Assembly: GCF_902859945.1 (NCBI RefSeq)
Contig: NZ_CADIKL010000027.1
Coordinates: 1 to 64,000, forward strand
Origin: Paraburkholderia caffeinitolerans
GTDB taxonomy: Bacteria > Pseudomonadota > Gammaproteobacteria > Burkholderiales > Burkholderiaceae
Direction: 5' to 3'
DNA length: 64,000 nucleotides
In this document: piece by piece, positions 42,333 through 52,512 of the stretch
How the letters are laid out: the number at the start of each line of letters is the position of its first letter
Position numbering within the stretch: the first letter of the stretch is position 1
Notes under the pieces: generated by a model
The model's database searches: none
Told to the model about the DNA's origin: nothing
Seen by the model: only the letters and a program-made list of their open reading frames with translations
Made by a program: the position numbers and the translations under genes

Positions 42333-43001
42333 ATGCAATCCAGTACAAAAAAGGATAGCCGCCCGCGCGGGCGGCCCCGCGCCTACGATCCCGAGGAGGC
42401 GCTCGCGCATGCACGCGACACCTTCTGGCATAGCGGCTACGCGGGCACCTCGCTGGACGACCTGAGTGCGGCGACCGGCATGAACCGGCCCAGCCTTTAT
42501 GCAGCGTTCGGCGACAAGCATGCACTCTACTTGTTGACGGTCGAGCGCTACATCGAAGCGGGCCGCGCGGCGATGGAAGCCGCGCTCGACGAGACGCTGC
42601 CGCTGGCCGAGGCGCTGCTGCGCGTCTTCGATGGTGCGCTCACGTGGTATTTGCCGCCGCGCGCAGCGCAGCGCGGGTGTTTGCTGATCGGCACGGCGGC
42701 GGTCGAGGCGGTGGCCGACGAGGCGGTGCGCGAGCGCCTCGCGGCAGGCTTGCGCGCGTTCGACTTCGCGTTCGAGCGGCGTTTGCGGCACGCCGTGCAG
42801 CAAGGCGAATTGCCGGCGAATGCCGACCCGGCGGCGCTGGCACGCGTGGCGTCGGCGCTGCTGCACAGCACCGCGCTGCGCGCGCGTGCGGGCGAACCGC
42901 ATGCAACGTTGCGCGCGACGGCGGTGGCCGGCGTGGCGCTGATCTGCGGCACGCCGGCGCAGGCCGATCCGCCCTCGGGGACGCCCCCGTTCCGTTGTTA
43001 A
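42333..43001 (+). CDS. TetR-family transcriptional regulator
   Basis: A 222-residue TetR regulator begins MQSSTKKDSRPRGRPRAYDP. Its helix-turn-helix is FWHSGYAGTSLDDLSAATGM with NRPSLYAAFGDKHALYL. The C-terminal ligand domain is alpha-helical, rich in Ala, with AAQRGCLLIGTAAV. It is divergent from the GST gene and probably represses it and itself via the palindrome between them. It precedes the small DUF1653 gene by 44 bases. Ligand unknown. Confidence 0.92.
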   Translation: MQSSTKKDSRPRGRPRAYDPEEALAHARDTFWHSGYAGTSLDDLSAATGMNRPSLYAAFGDKHALYLLTVERYIEAGRAAMEAALDETLPLAEALLRVFDGALTWYLPPRAAQRGCLLIGTAAVEAVADEAVRERLAAGLRAFDFAFERRLRHAVQQGELPANADPAALARVASALLHSTALRARAGEPHATLRATAVAGVALICGTPAQADPPSGTPPFRC

Positions 43002-43045
43002 ACTACGCATCTTGCGCGATTGGCGCGATCGACTGGGGGACGGCA

Positions 43046-43240
43046 ATGGTGCGTTATCGGCACTTCAAGGGTGGCATTTACGAACTGGTTTGCGAGGCGA
43101 CGCTCGAATCCGATCCCTCGGTCACGATGATCGTGTACCGGGCCGCGAACGGCACGATCTGGACGCGGCCCGCCTCCGTTTTCTTCGAACAGGTCGAATT
43201 CGAAGGCGCACTTGTGCCGCGATTCGCGCCCGTCAACTAA
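43046..43240 (+). CDS. DUF1653 domain protein (64 aa)
   Basis: A small soluble protein. The DUF1653 pattern is clear: VRYRHFKGGIYELVCEATLE, then MIVYRAANGTIWTRP and FFEQVEFEG. DUF1653 is widely conserved in bacteria, and its role is not established. The GGGGGACGGCA ribosome binding site precedes the ATG. It overlaps no other real gene, and the next small membrane gene starts 29 bases on, so the two may be co-transcribed. Confidence 0.85.
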   Translation: MVRYRHFKGGIYELVCEATLESDPSVTMIVYRAANGTIWTRPASVFFEQVEFEGALVPRFAPVN

Positions 43241-43269
43241 CGCTTTCTACTGATGAGGTTTGCCCCGCA

Positions 43270-43464
43270 ATGCGTCTACTGATTGCACTCGTTTTGCCCT
43301 GGTTGCTGTTTTTCACGATTGGCCGCCCGATTGCCGGCGTCGTCTGCCTGATCCTGCAATGCACGTTGATCGGCTGGATTCCCGCCGCCATCTGGGCCGC
43401 GTATTCGCTCAGCCAATTCAAGACCGATCGGAAGATCGACGCCGCGATGGGCCGCCGTAACTAA
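43270..43464 (+). CDS. YqaE/Pmp3 family membrane protein (64 aa)
   Basis: A tiny two-helix membrane protein of the UPF0057/Pmp3 family. The pattern is LIALVLPWLLFFTIGRP, then IAGVVCLILQCTLIGWIPAA, cited as two pieces, and WAAYSLSQF. Pmp3 proteins sit in the membrane and stabilise it under salt or other stress; the bacterial role is not well defined. It starts MRLLIALV after a weak ribosome binding site and may be translated with the DUF1653 gene upstream. It is full length for the family. Confidence 0.9.
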   Translation: MRLLIALVLPWLLFFTIGRPIAGVVCLILQCTLIGWIPAAIWAAYSLSQFKTDRKIDAAMGRRN

Positions 43465-43602
43465 ATACAAATCATGAAGTGGATGGATGGTGGATTAGGG
43501 GGACTGGGCCGGCCGCACGGTTACATTCTTAACTCATGCTCACAATTCAGCGAGAACCTAAGACGAGCGCCACTTTCTTACAAACGGAAAGGAGGCTTCG
43601 TC

Positions 43603-44196
43603 ATGTTCAAGTATGCGCTGATGGCTGGCGCTGTCGCCCTGCTCGCAGGGTGTGTGGCGCCGGGTTACGACAACTACGGTTATGGTCAACCTGGTTATGA
43701 CAATTACGGCTACGCGCCGGGCTATGGCCAGCCGGTGTACGGCGGCGTGAATGTCGGCATCTGGGGCGGCGGGGATAGTTACCGCGACAATGATCGCCGT
43801 GGCTGGAACGACAGCGGCCGCGGTGGATGGTGGGGCCGGCCCAGCGCCGATTCGAACAACTGGCACGGCGGCGGCGGTCGCGGTGGCGATTCGAACGGCT
43901 GGCGCGGCGGCGGCGGTAACCGTGGTGGCGATTCGAACGGTTGGCGCGGCGGTGGTAACCGTGGTGGCGATTCGAACAGTTGGCACGGCGGCGGTGGTAA
44001 CCGTAGCGCCGATTCGAACGGTTCGCGCGGCGGCGGCCGGGGTGGCGATTCGGGCGGCTGGCACGGCGGCGGAGCAGGCCGTGGCGGCGACGCGAATAGC
44101 TCGCGCGGAGGTGGCGGAGGCCGTGGCGGATCGTGGAGCAGTGGCCGTACTGGCAATGGCAACGGCGATGGAGACATCCACGAGAGCCGTCACTGA
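43603..44196 (+). CDS. Glycine-rich lipoprotein with RGGDSN repeats
   Basis: A 197-residue lipoprotein (MFKYALMAGAVALLAGCVAP, lipobox LAGC). Tyr/Gly-rich DNYGYGQPGYDNYGYAPGYG repeats follow, then about eight RGGDSN.W(R/H)GGGG units of 12-15 residues each (about residues 75-175). The rest is Gly/Ser/Arg. The composition suggests a flexible, surface or periplasmic protein. It has a strong ribosome binding site (AAAGGAGG). The unit number in the repeat is likely variable. I do not know a function. A bidirectional terminator follows. Confidence 0.8.
   Translation: MFKYALMAGAVALLAGCVAPGYDNYGYGQPGYDNYGYAPGYGQPVYGGVNVGIWGGGDSYRDNDRRGWNDSGRGGWWGRPSADSNNWHGGGGRGGDSNGWRGGGGNRGGDSNGWRGGGNRGGDSNSWHGGGGNRSADSNGSRGGGRGGDSGGWHGGGAGRGGDANSSRGGGGGRGGSWSSGRTGNGNGDGDIHESRH
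43845..44140 (+). repeat. Degenerate tandem repeat in the Gly-rich lipoprotein gene
   Basis: Units of about 36-45 bases encode RGGDSN.WRGGGG and its variants, in frame. Neighbouring copies are similar (for example GGTGGCGATTCGAACGG recurs) and may vary in number between strains. Confidence 0.7.
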
Positions 44197-44250
44197 CCGT
44201 TACAGCGGATCACGTCGGCTCGGTGCGCCGATCATCAATTGTAAAAACAA

Positions 44251-44288
44251 TGAGGCCCGCCGCTCTCACGAGCGGCGGGCCTCATTTA
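44251..44288. terminator. Strong bidirectional terminator
   Basis: A 15-bp perfect stem (TGAGGCCCGCCGCTC with its complement, loop TCAC) is followed by a T-rich stretch on the plus strand and TTGTTTTTA on the minus strand. It separates the convergent Gly-rich lipoprotein and DUF4148 genes. Confidence 0.9.
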
Positions 44289-44332
44289 TTCTGCGCTACC
44301 TGGCTGGGGAAACTCAGGCGTAATCGCGGAGA

Positions 44333-44596
44333 TTACTGACCCGACTGCGAGGTGCCGGTCGTCGACGGACCGTAAGCCGTATTGGTCTTTGCGGCGGCAA
44401 TGCGCGCTTCTGCTGCTTGAATGTTTTGCGGATAGTGCATCCAGTCGCTCGGATCGTAGCCTGCTGCGCGCAGTTGGGCGAGCTCGGCGCGAACGTCCGC
44501 GCGCGTGAGAGGTTGCTGTTGCTGCGATTGAGCAAACGAAAGAGCCGGAACGGCGACGATGGCGGCAAACACGGCTGCCTTGATAATCGACTTCAT
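44333..44596 (-). CDS. DUF4148 exported protein (87 aa)
   Basis: A signal peptide (MKSIIKAAVFAAIVAVPALS.., cleaved near AQS) leads a small periplasmic protein. DUF4148 shows as LTRADVRAELAQLRAAGYDP, then the aromatic SDWMHYPQNIQAAEARI. Family members are numerous in Burkholderiaceae and are of unknown role. It is divergent from a second DUF4148 gene across 357 bases; both have GGAGGT(A/C)ATCGT(C/T) before an ATGAAGTC start, so the two are likely paralogues by duplication. Confidence 0.9.
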   Translation of the reverse strand: MKSIIKAAVFAAIVAVPALSFAQSQQQQPLTRADVRAELAQLRAAGYDPSDWMHYPQNIQAAEARIAAAKTNTAYGPSTTGTSQSGQ

Positions 44597-44953
44597 AACG
44601 ATGACCTCCAAGTTCTTTATAAGTGGTTCGCACGATGGCGTGACCCATGGCGGCACTTTAGGCCTTCTTGCTCTAAGGGTAAATACTGATAAAACGAATT
44701 CAGTGTTCTTCTAAGTGAAATAATCCGAGCCGTGATTTGTCTGATTATTACGTTCAAGGGGGCGGATAGAAAATTGCCTTCGGTGCGGCATTCGAGCCAC
44801 CAGGCGCGCGGATTATTGCAAATTTTGCAACTGGAATTCGCCACAATCGAGCTATATCCGGCATTGGCGCTTGCCTAGAATCCACTCAACGCCTGCACTG
44901 TGCGACACCATCACGCACCTCAGGCGATTCATACAATTTCGGAGGTAATCGTC
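44597..44953. other. Divergent intergenic region between DUF4148 genes
   Basis: These 357 bases separate two DUF4148 genes transcribed away from each other. The centre is AT-rich relative to the genome. I see no open frame with a ribosome binding site, and no clear repeat or terminator. It should hold both promoters. Confidence 0.4.
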
Positions 44954-45244
44954 ATGAAGTCGCTCATTCAAGCCGTTGTCATCGCCACTGCCTGTGCCGC
45001 GCCGCTGGCCGCTTTCGCCCAGTCCGACCAAGGTCTCACGCGTGATCAGGTGCGCGCCCAGCTCGTCGAGTTCCAGCAGACCCAGCGCAATCAGAACGTG
45101 GTTACGGCAGCCGTGGCCACGCCCGTTACTCAAGGCGACAGCGCCTATGGCGGCGTGAGCAGCTCGACCTCGATGGCCGGCGCACGCTATGTCTCCGAGG
45201 CGGCTCGCACGGGTTCGCAATCGGTGTACTTCGGCGGCCAGTAA
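44954..45244 (+). CDS. DUF4148 exported protein (96 aa), C-terminal variant
   Basis: A signal peptide (MKSLIQAVVIATACAAPLAA.., ending FAQ) leads a short protein that begins like DUF4148: LTRDQVRAQLVEFQQTQRNQ. The usual aromatic centre (..DWxHYP..) is absent; instead the tail is Ser/Thr-rich (SAYGGVSSSTSMAGARY) and ends SQSVYFGGQ. It is therefore a divergent family member. The RBS is GGAGGTAATCGTC. It is divergent from the DUF4148 gene at 44333 and looks like its paralogue. Confidence 0.82.
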   Translation: MKSLIQAVVIATACAAPLAAFAQSDQGLTRDQVRAQLVEFQQTQRNQNVVTAAVATPVTQGDSAYGGVSSSTSMAGARYVSEAARTGSQSVYFGGQ

Positions 45245-45317
45245 CGCTGTCCGCCGGGACACCGGCCACCGGAGCGCCGGCCGCCGGAGCGCCGGCCGCC
45301 CGGCTTCCGCACAAAAC

Positions 45318-45350
45318 AACCGGCCCGCGATGTGACGTCGCGGGCCGGTT
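45318..45350. terminator. Bidirectional rho-independent terminator
   Basis: A 13-bp stem AACCGGCCCGCGA with its complement and a 7-base loop is followed by TTCGTTTT on the plus strand. The minus strand reads into TTGTTTTG. It lies between the convergent DUF4148 and ferredoxin genes. Confidence 0.85.
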
Positions 45351-45380
45351 TCGTTTTGGGGCGGGCAAGGCCTGCGAAAA

Positions 45381-45695
45381 CTACAAAAGCTCCGCGTCCG
45401 GCACGTCGAGCACGAGATCCGTGCGCGCCACGGCTACGCAGCTCAGCACATAGCCCTCGGCCTTTTCTTCGCGCGACAGGCCCGGCCATTCGATCGTGAA
45501 GCTCGCCTCGCCGCTCACGACGCGGCACAGGCAGGTGCGGCACGTGCCATTGCGGCACAGGCGCGGCAGACGGATGCCGGCGAATGCGGCGGCCTCGAGC
45601 AGCGTGAGTTCGGGCGGCGCTTCGAACGTGCAGCCCAGCGGTTCCACGCGCACGAGCGGCACGGCTGGCGGCGCGGACAAATCATTGGCGCTCAT
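45381..45695 (-). CDS. 2Fe-2S ferredoxin, coupled to mbfA
   Basis: A 104-residue plant-type [2Fe-2S] ferredoxin. The four cysteines are Cys47, Cys52 and Cys55 (LCRNGTCRTC) and Cys86 (YVLSCVAVA), in the CxxxxCxxC..C spacing. The N-terminal 12 residues are an unusual extension; there is no signal. Its start overlaps the end of the mbfA gene by four bases, so it is translated with the iron exporter. This suggests it supplies electrons for iron handling, for example to reduce stored iron before export, but that is inference. Confidence 0.93.
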   Translation of the reverse strand: MSANDLSAPPAVPLVRVEPLGCTFEAPPELTLLEAAAFAGIRLPRLCRNGTCRTCLCRVVSGEASFTIEWPGLSREEKAEGYVLSCVAVARTDLVLDVPDAELL

Positions 45696-46822
45696 GAAAC
45701 CGATACCCCCAGCAGGTGACCCGCGCCCGCGGTGAACGCGGCGGCGGCGAGGCCGATGGCGATCTGCCGGAACGCCGAGAAAGCCGCGCTGCGTCCATTG
45801 AACAGCGACGTGAACACGCCAACCGCCGCGAGCCCGAGCGTGCTCAGCACGACGCACTGAATGATCGCCGCCGTGCCGTGCGCCCACAGGAACGCCGCCG
45901 TCGGAAACGCTGCGCCCAGCGCGAACAGGCAGAACGACACGGCTGCGGCCGTCCACGGATTGCCGCCCAGCTCCTTCGGATCGATGCCCAGTTCTTCGCG
46001 CGCGAGCGTGTTGAGCGCCTCGTCCTTGTCGCGCATGATCTGCGCGGCCACGCGGCGGGCCTCGTCGGCGTCGATGCCCTTGGCCTGGTAGATGAGCGCG
46101 AGTTCGTGGCGCTCGGCGTCGGGGGTGTGTTCGAGCTCGTCGGCTTCCTTGGCGAGCTGGGTGCGCGCGAGTTCGCGCGCGTTGGTCACCGAGAGCCATT
46201 CGCCGAGCGCCATCGAGCACGCCCCCGCGACCAGCCCGGCCAAGCCCGTCAGCAGGATCGCCCGGTTGGCGCTGCCCGCGCCGGCCACGCCCATGATCAG
46301 ACAGAAGTTCGAGACCAGCCCGTCGTTCGCGCCGAGCACGGCGGCGCGCAGGTCGTTGCCCGAGGTTGCGCTCTTGTGCCACGACTCGGCGCCCGCGATC
46401 TGCGCCCCCCTCGACTGGCCGTGCGCGCGCTTGCTTGCAACGATCGACTGGACGATCGCGGCGTGCTGATGCTCCTGCGCCGAGAGCGTTTCCGCGCCGG
46501 GTTCGCGCGCGTAACGGTCGCGGTCGGCGTACTCGCCGGCGGCCACGGTGGGCAGCACGAGCGAGGGGCCGAACATGCGGGTGAGCGTCTGCAACAGATG
46601 GGTCTTCGCGCTGCGCCGGTGCGTGCGCACGCGCACGCCGTTGGCGGCGAGCTTGTCGTGCCAGACCTGGGCGTGCTCGCGCTCCGACGCTGCGAGCTCC
46701 GCGAAGATCTGGCGGCGGCCCGCGTCCTTTTCGACGGCGCTGAGCGTGTCGTAGACAGCGGCGCTGTCGAGTTCGTCGGCGAGATTGCGCCGGTAGCGGT
46801 GGAGTTCCTGGGCGGAGGCCAT
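45692..46822 (-). CDS. mbfA: MbfA-like iron exporter (erythrin-VIT1 fusion)
   Basis: A 376-residue membrane protein that combines a ferritin-like (rubrerythrin/erythrin) domain and a C-terminal VIT1/CCC1 transport domain. Diiron-type motifs are visible at residues 17 and 47-50 (SEREH), and again around 117 (AQEHQH). The VIT1 part starts LGANDGLVSNFCLIMGVAGA and has GEWLSVTNARELA. Such fusions (MbfA) export ferrous iron and protect against iron and peroxide stress. It is followed by the overlapping ferredoxin gene. No Fur or Irr site was clear upstream. Confidence 0.93.
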   Translation of the reverse strand: MASAQELHRYRRNLADELDSAAVYDTLSAVEKDAGRRQIFAELAASEREHAQVWHDKLAANGVRVRTHRRSAKTHLLQTLTRMFGPSLVLPTVAAGEYADRDRYAREPGAETLSAQEHQHAAIVQSIVASKRAHGQSRGAQIAGAESWHKSATSGNDLRAAVLGANDGLVSNFCLIMGVAGAGSANRAILLTGLAGLVAGACSMALGEWLSVTNARELARTQLAKEADELEHTPDAERHELALIYQAKGIDADEARRVAAQIMRDKDEALNTLAREELGIDPKELGGNPWTAAAVSFCLFALGAAFPTAAFLWAHGTAAIIQCVVLSTLGLAAVGVFTSLFNGRSAAFSAFRQIAIGLAAAAFTAGAGHLLGVSVS

Positions 46823-46915
46823 GGTGGGCGTGGGGAATACGTTTCAGCGAAGCTTAACCTGACTCGATTCGCCTCGCGTAGCCCTTCGCGCGCTTTCCGC
46901 GTACCTTCGTATACC

Positions 46916-48934
<2,019 letters not shown>

Positions 48935-49064
48935 GCGTGTCTCCAATCTTGATTCGACGCTGCGGCAGGCGCTGCGCCGCAGCATCGCGATGCGCGCCGG
49001 CATCGGTCGGGTCATGGTACAGGAAGGTGAGCGTGCGCTAAACCCGGGCGATTCCGGGCAAATT

Positions 49065-49104
49065 CAGCCGCTTGCAGCCGCTTGCAGCCGCTTGCAGCCG
49101 CTTG
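49065..49104. repeat. Tandem 10-bp repeat
   Basis: Four perfect copies of CAGCCGCTTG follow one another in the 337-base gap between the sigma-54 regulator and the small membrane gene. It is a short non-coding microsatellite whose copy number could vary; no function is seen. Confidence 0.85.
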
Positions 49105-49271
49105 GGGACGGGTGCGGATGGCGCGATGCGGCACGCGCCTCACGTGCAGCTTGCCTTTGCGCGCGCGAGTGCCAGGATGAAGACAGGGGCGCGCGCATGC
49201 GCGCCCTGGCGGCAGCGCAGCAGGTATGACGGGGTCTTGGCGCGGCCGCGGCTCCTTGCGGAGGGGCGGTC

Positions 49272-49490
49272 ATGGTCCAAGGCGAATTGAGGATCCTGGT
49301 GGCGGCGCTCGCCGTCTTTGTCGCGCTCGCGGGTCTCGCGGTCTCGATCCACGGCTTGCTCTTCGACGAGTCTCGGGTCGTGCTGTACGGCATGGCGATC
49401 GTGTCATGCGGCATCATCGCGTTCGTGGCGATGCTCACCGTGCACCCAAAGGACGTCGAGATCGAGCATCGCCGGCATCGCGAATCGTGA
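49272..49490 (+). CDS. Small two-helix membrane protein (72 aa)
   Basis: A short protein begins MVQGELRILVAALAVFVALA and continues with LAVSIHGLLFDESRVVLYGM, then IVSCGIIAFVAMLTVHP. Two hydrophobic helices are clear, with a basic tail (EIEHRRHRES). I do not recognise a family. The GGAGGGGCGGTC ribosome binding site and the typical hydrophobic pattern support it. It stands alone between a long non-coding gap and the DUF1488 gene. Confidence 0.75.
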   Translation: MVQGELRILVAALAVFVALAGLAVSIHGLLFDESRVVLYGMAIVSCGIIAFVAMLTVHPKDVEIEHRRHRES

Positions 49491-49789
49491 GTGCGCGCGA
49501 TGTTGCGGTGCGCCATGCCGCACGCGGCGGCGGGAGTTGTTTGCTCGCGCAACGGCCAGTTCGCAAGACGTTGAAAAACGCCGAAAAAACCCGGCCGCGC
49601 AAATCTTTTCGCGCGTATGACAAAGTCAGCCTTGCGGGTTGCGGGAAGTGTCCTAAAGTGAATCCAGACGGCCGCCGCAATCGTGTCGAGCGTAGCGACA
49701 CTTGCGGCGGTCGGCATTTAATCCGCGCGTATGCCAAGGAGGTGCATCGTACCCGCGCGGCCCGCTCACCCCAACCTAAGGCCATTCCC

Positions 49790-50083
49790 ATGCAGATCCA
49801 GTTTCCGAATGAAGCGCCCGAATACTCGGGGCCCGATTTGACCTTGGCGTTTCCGGCAATGATCGATGGAGAGCGGGTGGAATGTACGATCACGGCGGCG
49901 GCGCTGGAAGACCACTTCGGCGCAGCCTCTCCGCGCGCGGAAGACATGCTTGACGCTTTCGATCACCATCGCGAGCGCATTGAGGCGGTCGCGCGCCGCC
50001 TGCTTTCCGAAACGCGCGCACAATGCCTTACGCTGCGCAGCGGCTACGTGCGCTTCGTGCAGGCGCACGGCGTGGCGTCCTGA
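49790..50083 (+). CDS. DUF1488 domain protein (97 aa)
   Basis: A small soluble protein of the DUF1488 family. It begins MQIQFPNEAPEYSGPDLTLAFPAM (cited in pieces); then IDGERVECTITAAALEDHFG, followed by the helical half ERIEAVARRLLSETR and the last strand SGYVRFVQ. Family members are short, conserved in proteobacteria and of unknown role. The ATG used lies 3 codons before QFP; upstream in-frame starts lack a ribosome binding site. A terminator follows. Confidence 0.85.
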   Translation: MQIQFPNEAPEYSGPDLTLAFPAMIDGERVECTITAAALEDHFGAASPRAEDMLDAFDHHRERIEAVARRLLSETRAQCLTLRSGYVRFVQAHGVAS

Positions 50084-50111
50084 GTTTTCCGTTGCTGGCG
50101 TCTTGAGATTC

Positions 50112-50144
50112 CCCCGCGACCTGTGAGAGGTCGCGGGGTGTTTC
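50112..50144 (+). terminator. Terminator after the DUF1488 gene
   Basis: An 11-bp stem CCCCGCGACCT with its complement, loop GTGAG, precedes TGTTTCCGTTT on the plus strand. The minus strand has no T run. Confidence 0.75.
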
Positions 50145-50197
50145 CGTTTGTCCGGCTCAATGTCCGGCTCAAGCTCGCGCTCGTGCGCGAGTCCGGG

Positions 50198-50731
50198 TCA
50201 GATCATGCGGCGCAGCGTGTTGTCGCGGAACATCACGTGGTGCGCGATGGCCGCGAGCGCGTGGATGCCGATGATCCAGTAGAACGCGTTGCCGATGAGT
50301 TCGTGCGCGGCCTTGACGGCCTTGCGCGCGACCGGATCCGCGCCCACCAGCACGATCTGCAGGTCGATGCCTGCGAGCGTGACCGGCTTGCCGCCCAGAT
50401 TGATCGTCAGAATGCCGAGCAGCGGCTGCACGAAGATGAACACGTAAAGCGCCAGGTGCACGAGCCGCGAAAGAAACGTGAGCAGGCGGTTCGAATCGAT
50501 GTCCTGCGGCGCGCCCTCCCACATGCGCCACACCAGGCGCAGCACCGCGAGCGCCAGCACGAGCGTGCCCGCCCAGAAGTGCACATTGCTCCAGAACACG
50601 CGGCTGTCCGACCCCTTGGGGCCGCGCACTTCGATGGCGAGATAGGCTAGCGCGACGAGCAGGAAGACAGCCCAGTGAAAGAAGATCGCGGGCTTCGAAT
50701 AGCGTTCTGAGGAGGCGGGGTAGGTGGCCAC
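50198..50731 (-). CDS. Cytochrome b561 family protein
   Basis: A 177-residue, four-helix diheme membrane protein like CybB, which passes electrons from ubiquinol or, in some members, superoxide. Helix 1 has FFHWAVFLLVALAYL (His19), helix 2 NVHFWAGTLVLALAVLRL (His51), and the last ones carry LVHLALYVFIF and IGIHALAAIAHHVMF, supplying the heme histidines. It starts MATYPASSERYSKPAI. It is not in an obvious operon; its neighbour, the NCS2 permease gene, ends 176 bases upstream on the same strand. Confidence 0.92.
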   Translation of the reverse strand: MATYPASSERYSKPAIFFHWAVFLLVALAYLAIEVRGPKGSDSRVFWSNVHFWAGTLVLALAVLRLVWRMWEGAPQDIDSNRLLTFLSRLVHLALYVFIFVQPLLGILTINLGGKPVTLAGIDLQIVLVGADPVARKAVKAAHELIGNAFYWIIGIHALAAIAHHVMFRDNTLRRMI

Positions 50732-50906
50732 GAGGCGGCTCCTTGGTGGATTGGATCGTTATCGTCGGGATGATCGAGTATCCGTATGATAAGGACGCCG
50801 CCGCGCACTGTGCGGCTGCGTGGCCGGAATCCTTGACGTGGCACCGCCGGATCCGGACCACGGGTGCACGCCGGCGGAGCGTGCGCCGCGTGAGCGCGGT
50901 AGGCGC

Positions 50907-52208
50907 TTACGCCGAGCCCAGGTAGAAGTAGCGGAACAGGAAGACCGCCGCGATGATCCAGACGATCAGGCGCACCTGGCGCGCGCGGCCGGTGAACAGC
51001 TTCAGGCCTGCATACGAGATGAAGCCGAAGGCCACGCCGTTCGCAATCGAATACGTGAACGGCATCGCGAGCGCCGTGAGCGCGGCGGGCACGACTTCGG
51101 TGGCGTCGTCCCACGGCAGTTCCGCGAGTTCGCGCAACATCAGGCACGACACGTAGAGCAGCGCCGGCGCCGTGGCGTAAGCGGGCACCACGCCCGCGAG
51201 CGGCGCGACGAACAGGCTCGCGAGGAACAGCACGGCCACGGTGAGCGCCGTCACGCCGGTGCGGCCGCCCGCCTGCACGCCCGAGGCGCTTTCGATATAG
51301 GCCGTGGTCGACGAGGTGCCGAGCACCGAGCCCGCGAGAATCGCGGTGCTGTCCGCGAGCAGCGCGCGGTTCAGGCGGTGCATCTTGCCGTGCACGAGCA
51401 GGCCCGCGCGGTTGGCCACGCCCATCAGCGTGCCGGTCGCGTCGAACAGCTCGACGAGGAAGAACACCAGCACCACGTTCAGGATGCCGGTCGAGAGCGC
51501 GGCCTTGACGTCGAGATGCGCGAAGGTCGGGGCGATCGAGGGTGGCGCCGAAAAGATGCCGTGGAACTCGTTGCCGCCGAAGAAGAACGAGAGGATCGTC
51601 ACGCCCACGATGCCAATCAGGATCGCGCCGCGCACCTTGAGCACGTCGAGCGTGACGATGGCGAAAAAGCCGACGATTGCGAGCAGCGTGTGCGGGTCGT
51701 GCAGGTTGCCGAGTTCGACGAGCGTGGCCGGGCTTGCGACGATCACGCCGGACGTCTTGAGCGAGATGATCGCGAGAAAGAGGCCGATGCCCGCGGTGAT
51801 CGCCACGCGAATCGAGTGCGGAATCCCGTTGATGATGGCTTCGCGCACGCGCAGCAGCGTGACCACGAAAAACAGGCACCCGGAGATGAACACCGCGCCG
51901 AGCGCCGCCTCCCACGTGAAGCCCATGCCCTTGACCACGGCGTACGCGAAGTACGCGTTCAGGCCCATGCCGGGCGCGAGCGCGATCGGATAGTTCGCGT
52001 AGAGCCCCATGATGATCGAGGCGAGCGCCGAGACCAGACAGGTGGCGACGAACACAGCGTCCTTGGGCATGCCGGCATCGCCGAGAATCGCCGGGTTCAC
52101 GAAAATGATGTACGCCATCGTGAGGAAGGTGGTGAAGCCGGCTAGCACTTCGGTGCGCAGGTTCGTGCCTGCTTCTTCGAATCCGAAATAGCGTTTGATG
52201 GCGTCCAT
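50907..52208 (-). CDS. NCS2-family purine permease (AzgA-type)
   Basis: A 433-residue inner-membrane symporter of the AzgA branch of the NCS2 family, likely for adenine, guanine or hypoxanthine. The family blocks include FTTFLTMAYIIFVNPAI, ALAPGMGLNAYFAYAVV, VRVAITAGIGLFLA-like helices and GTSSTTAYIESASGVQAGGR near residue 330. It begins MDAIKRYFGFEEAGTNLR. The nearby DUF4148 gene is upstream on the same strand with a terminator between. The exact base cannot be told. Confidence 0.93.
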   Translation of the reverse strand: MDAIKRYFGFEEAGTNLRTEVLAGFTTFLTMAYIIFVNPAILGDAGMPKDAVFVATCLVSALASIIMGLYANYPIALAPGMGLNAYFAYAVVKGMGFTWEAALGAVFISGCLFFVVTLLRVREAIINGIPHSIRVAITAGIGLFLAIISLKTSGVIVASPATLVELGNLHDPHTLLAIVGFFAIVTLDVLKVRGAILIGIVGVTILSFFFGGNEFHGIFSAPPSIAPTFAHLDVKAALSTGILNVVLVFFLVELFDATGTLMGVANRAGLLVHGKMHRLNRALLADSTAILAGSVLGTSSTTAYIESASGVQAGGRTGVTALTVAVLFLASLFVAPLAGVVPAYATAPALLYVSCLMLRELAELPWDDATEVVPAALTALAMPFTYSIANGVAFGFISYAGLKLFTGRARQVRLIVWIIAAVFLFRYFYLGSA

Positions 52209-52423
52209 GGAGGTTGGGCCTCGAGAGTCGTGCGGGTTGATTTGTTCTGGCGTTCGGCGTGGGCAAGGGGCGATGGAGGCGTCGCCCGGGGCCAGTTCAC
52301 GCGTTGATGGGCGGGATTGTAAACAATTGTCCCGCAAGCGCAGAAAAGCTTGGACGAACGTGGAAGGGCCGCAACAGTGTGCGGTGCATCAATTACAGAC
52401 GCCGTGGGCAAGTGGCTGGGTCA

Positions 52424-52484
52424 GCCACAAAAAGGACAAAGCGGGAGCGGCGGTCCGTCCTTGCAGGCGGATCGACGCTCCCGC
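52424..52484 (-). terminator. Probable terminator downstream of the DUF4148 gene at 52513
   Basis: A 9-bp stem GCGGGAGCG with its complement encloses a GC-rich loop; on the minus strand it is followed by TTTGTCCTTTTTG. The long loop makes it weaker than the others here. Confidence 0.5.
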
Positions 52485-52512
52485 AGTGGGGAGAATCTGC
52501 AGCGCGGTGCGC

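Noticed and set aside
45269..45298. Two perfect copies of a 15-base GC-rich unit (CCGGAGCGCCGGCCG)
   Set aside because: Only two copies directly after a stop codon, low complexity, and explained by local GC-rich duplication; no function implied.
49065..49104. Possible iteron or CRISPR-like repeat
   Set aside because: Only four 10-base units with no spacers, and no replication gene nearby.
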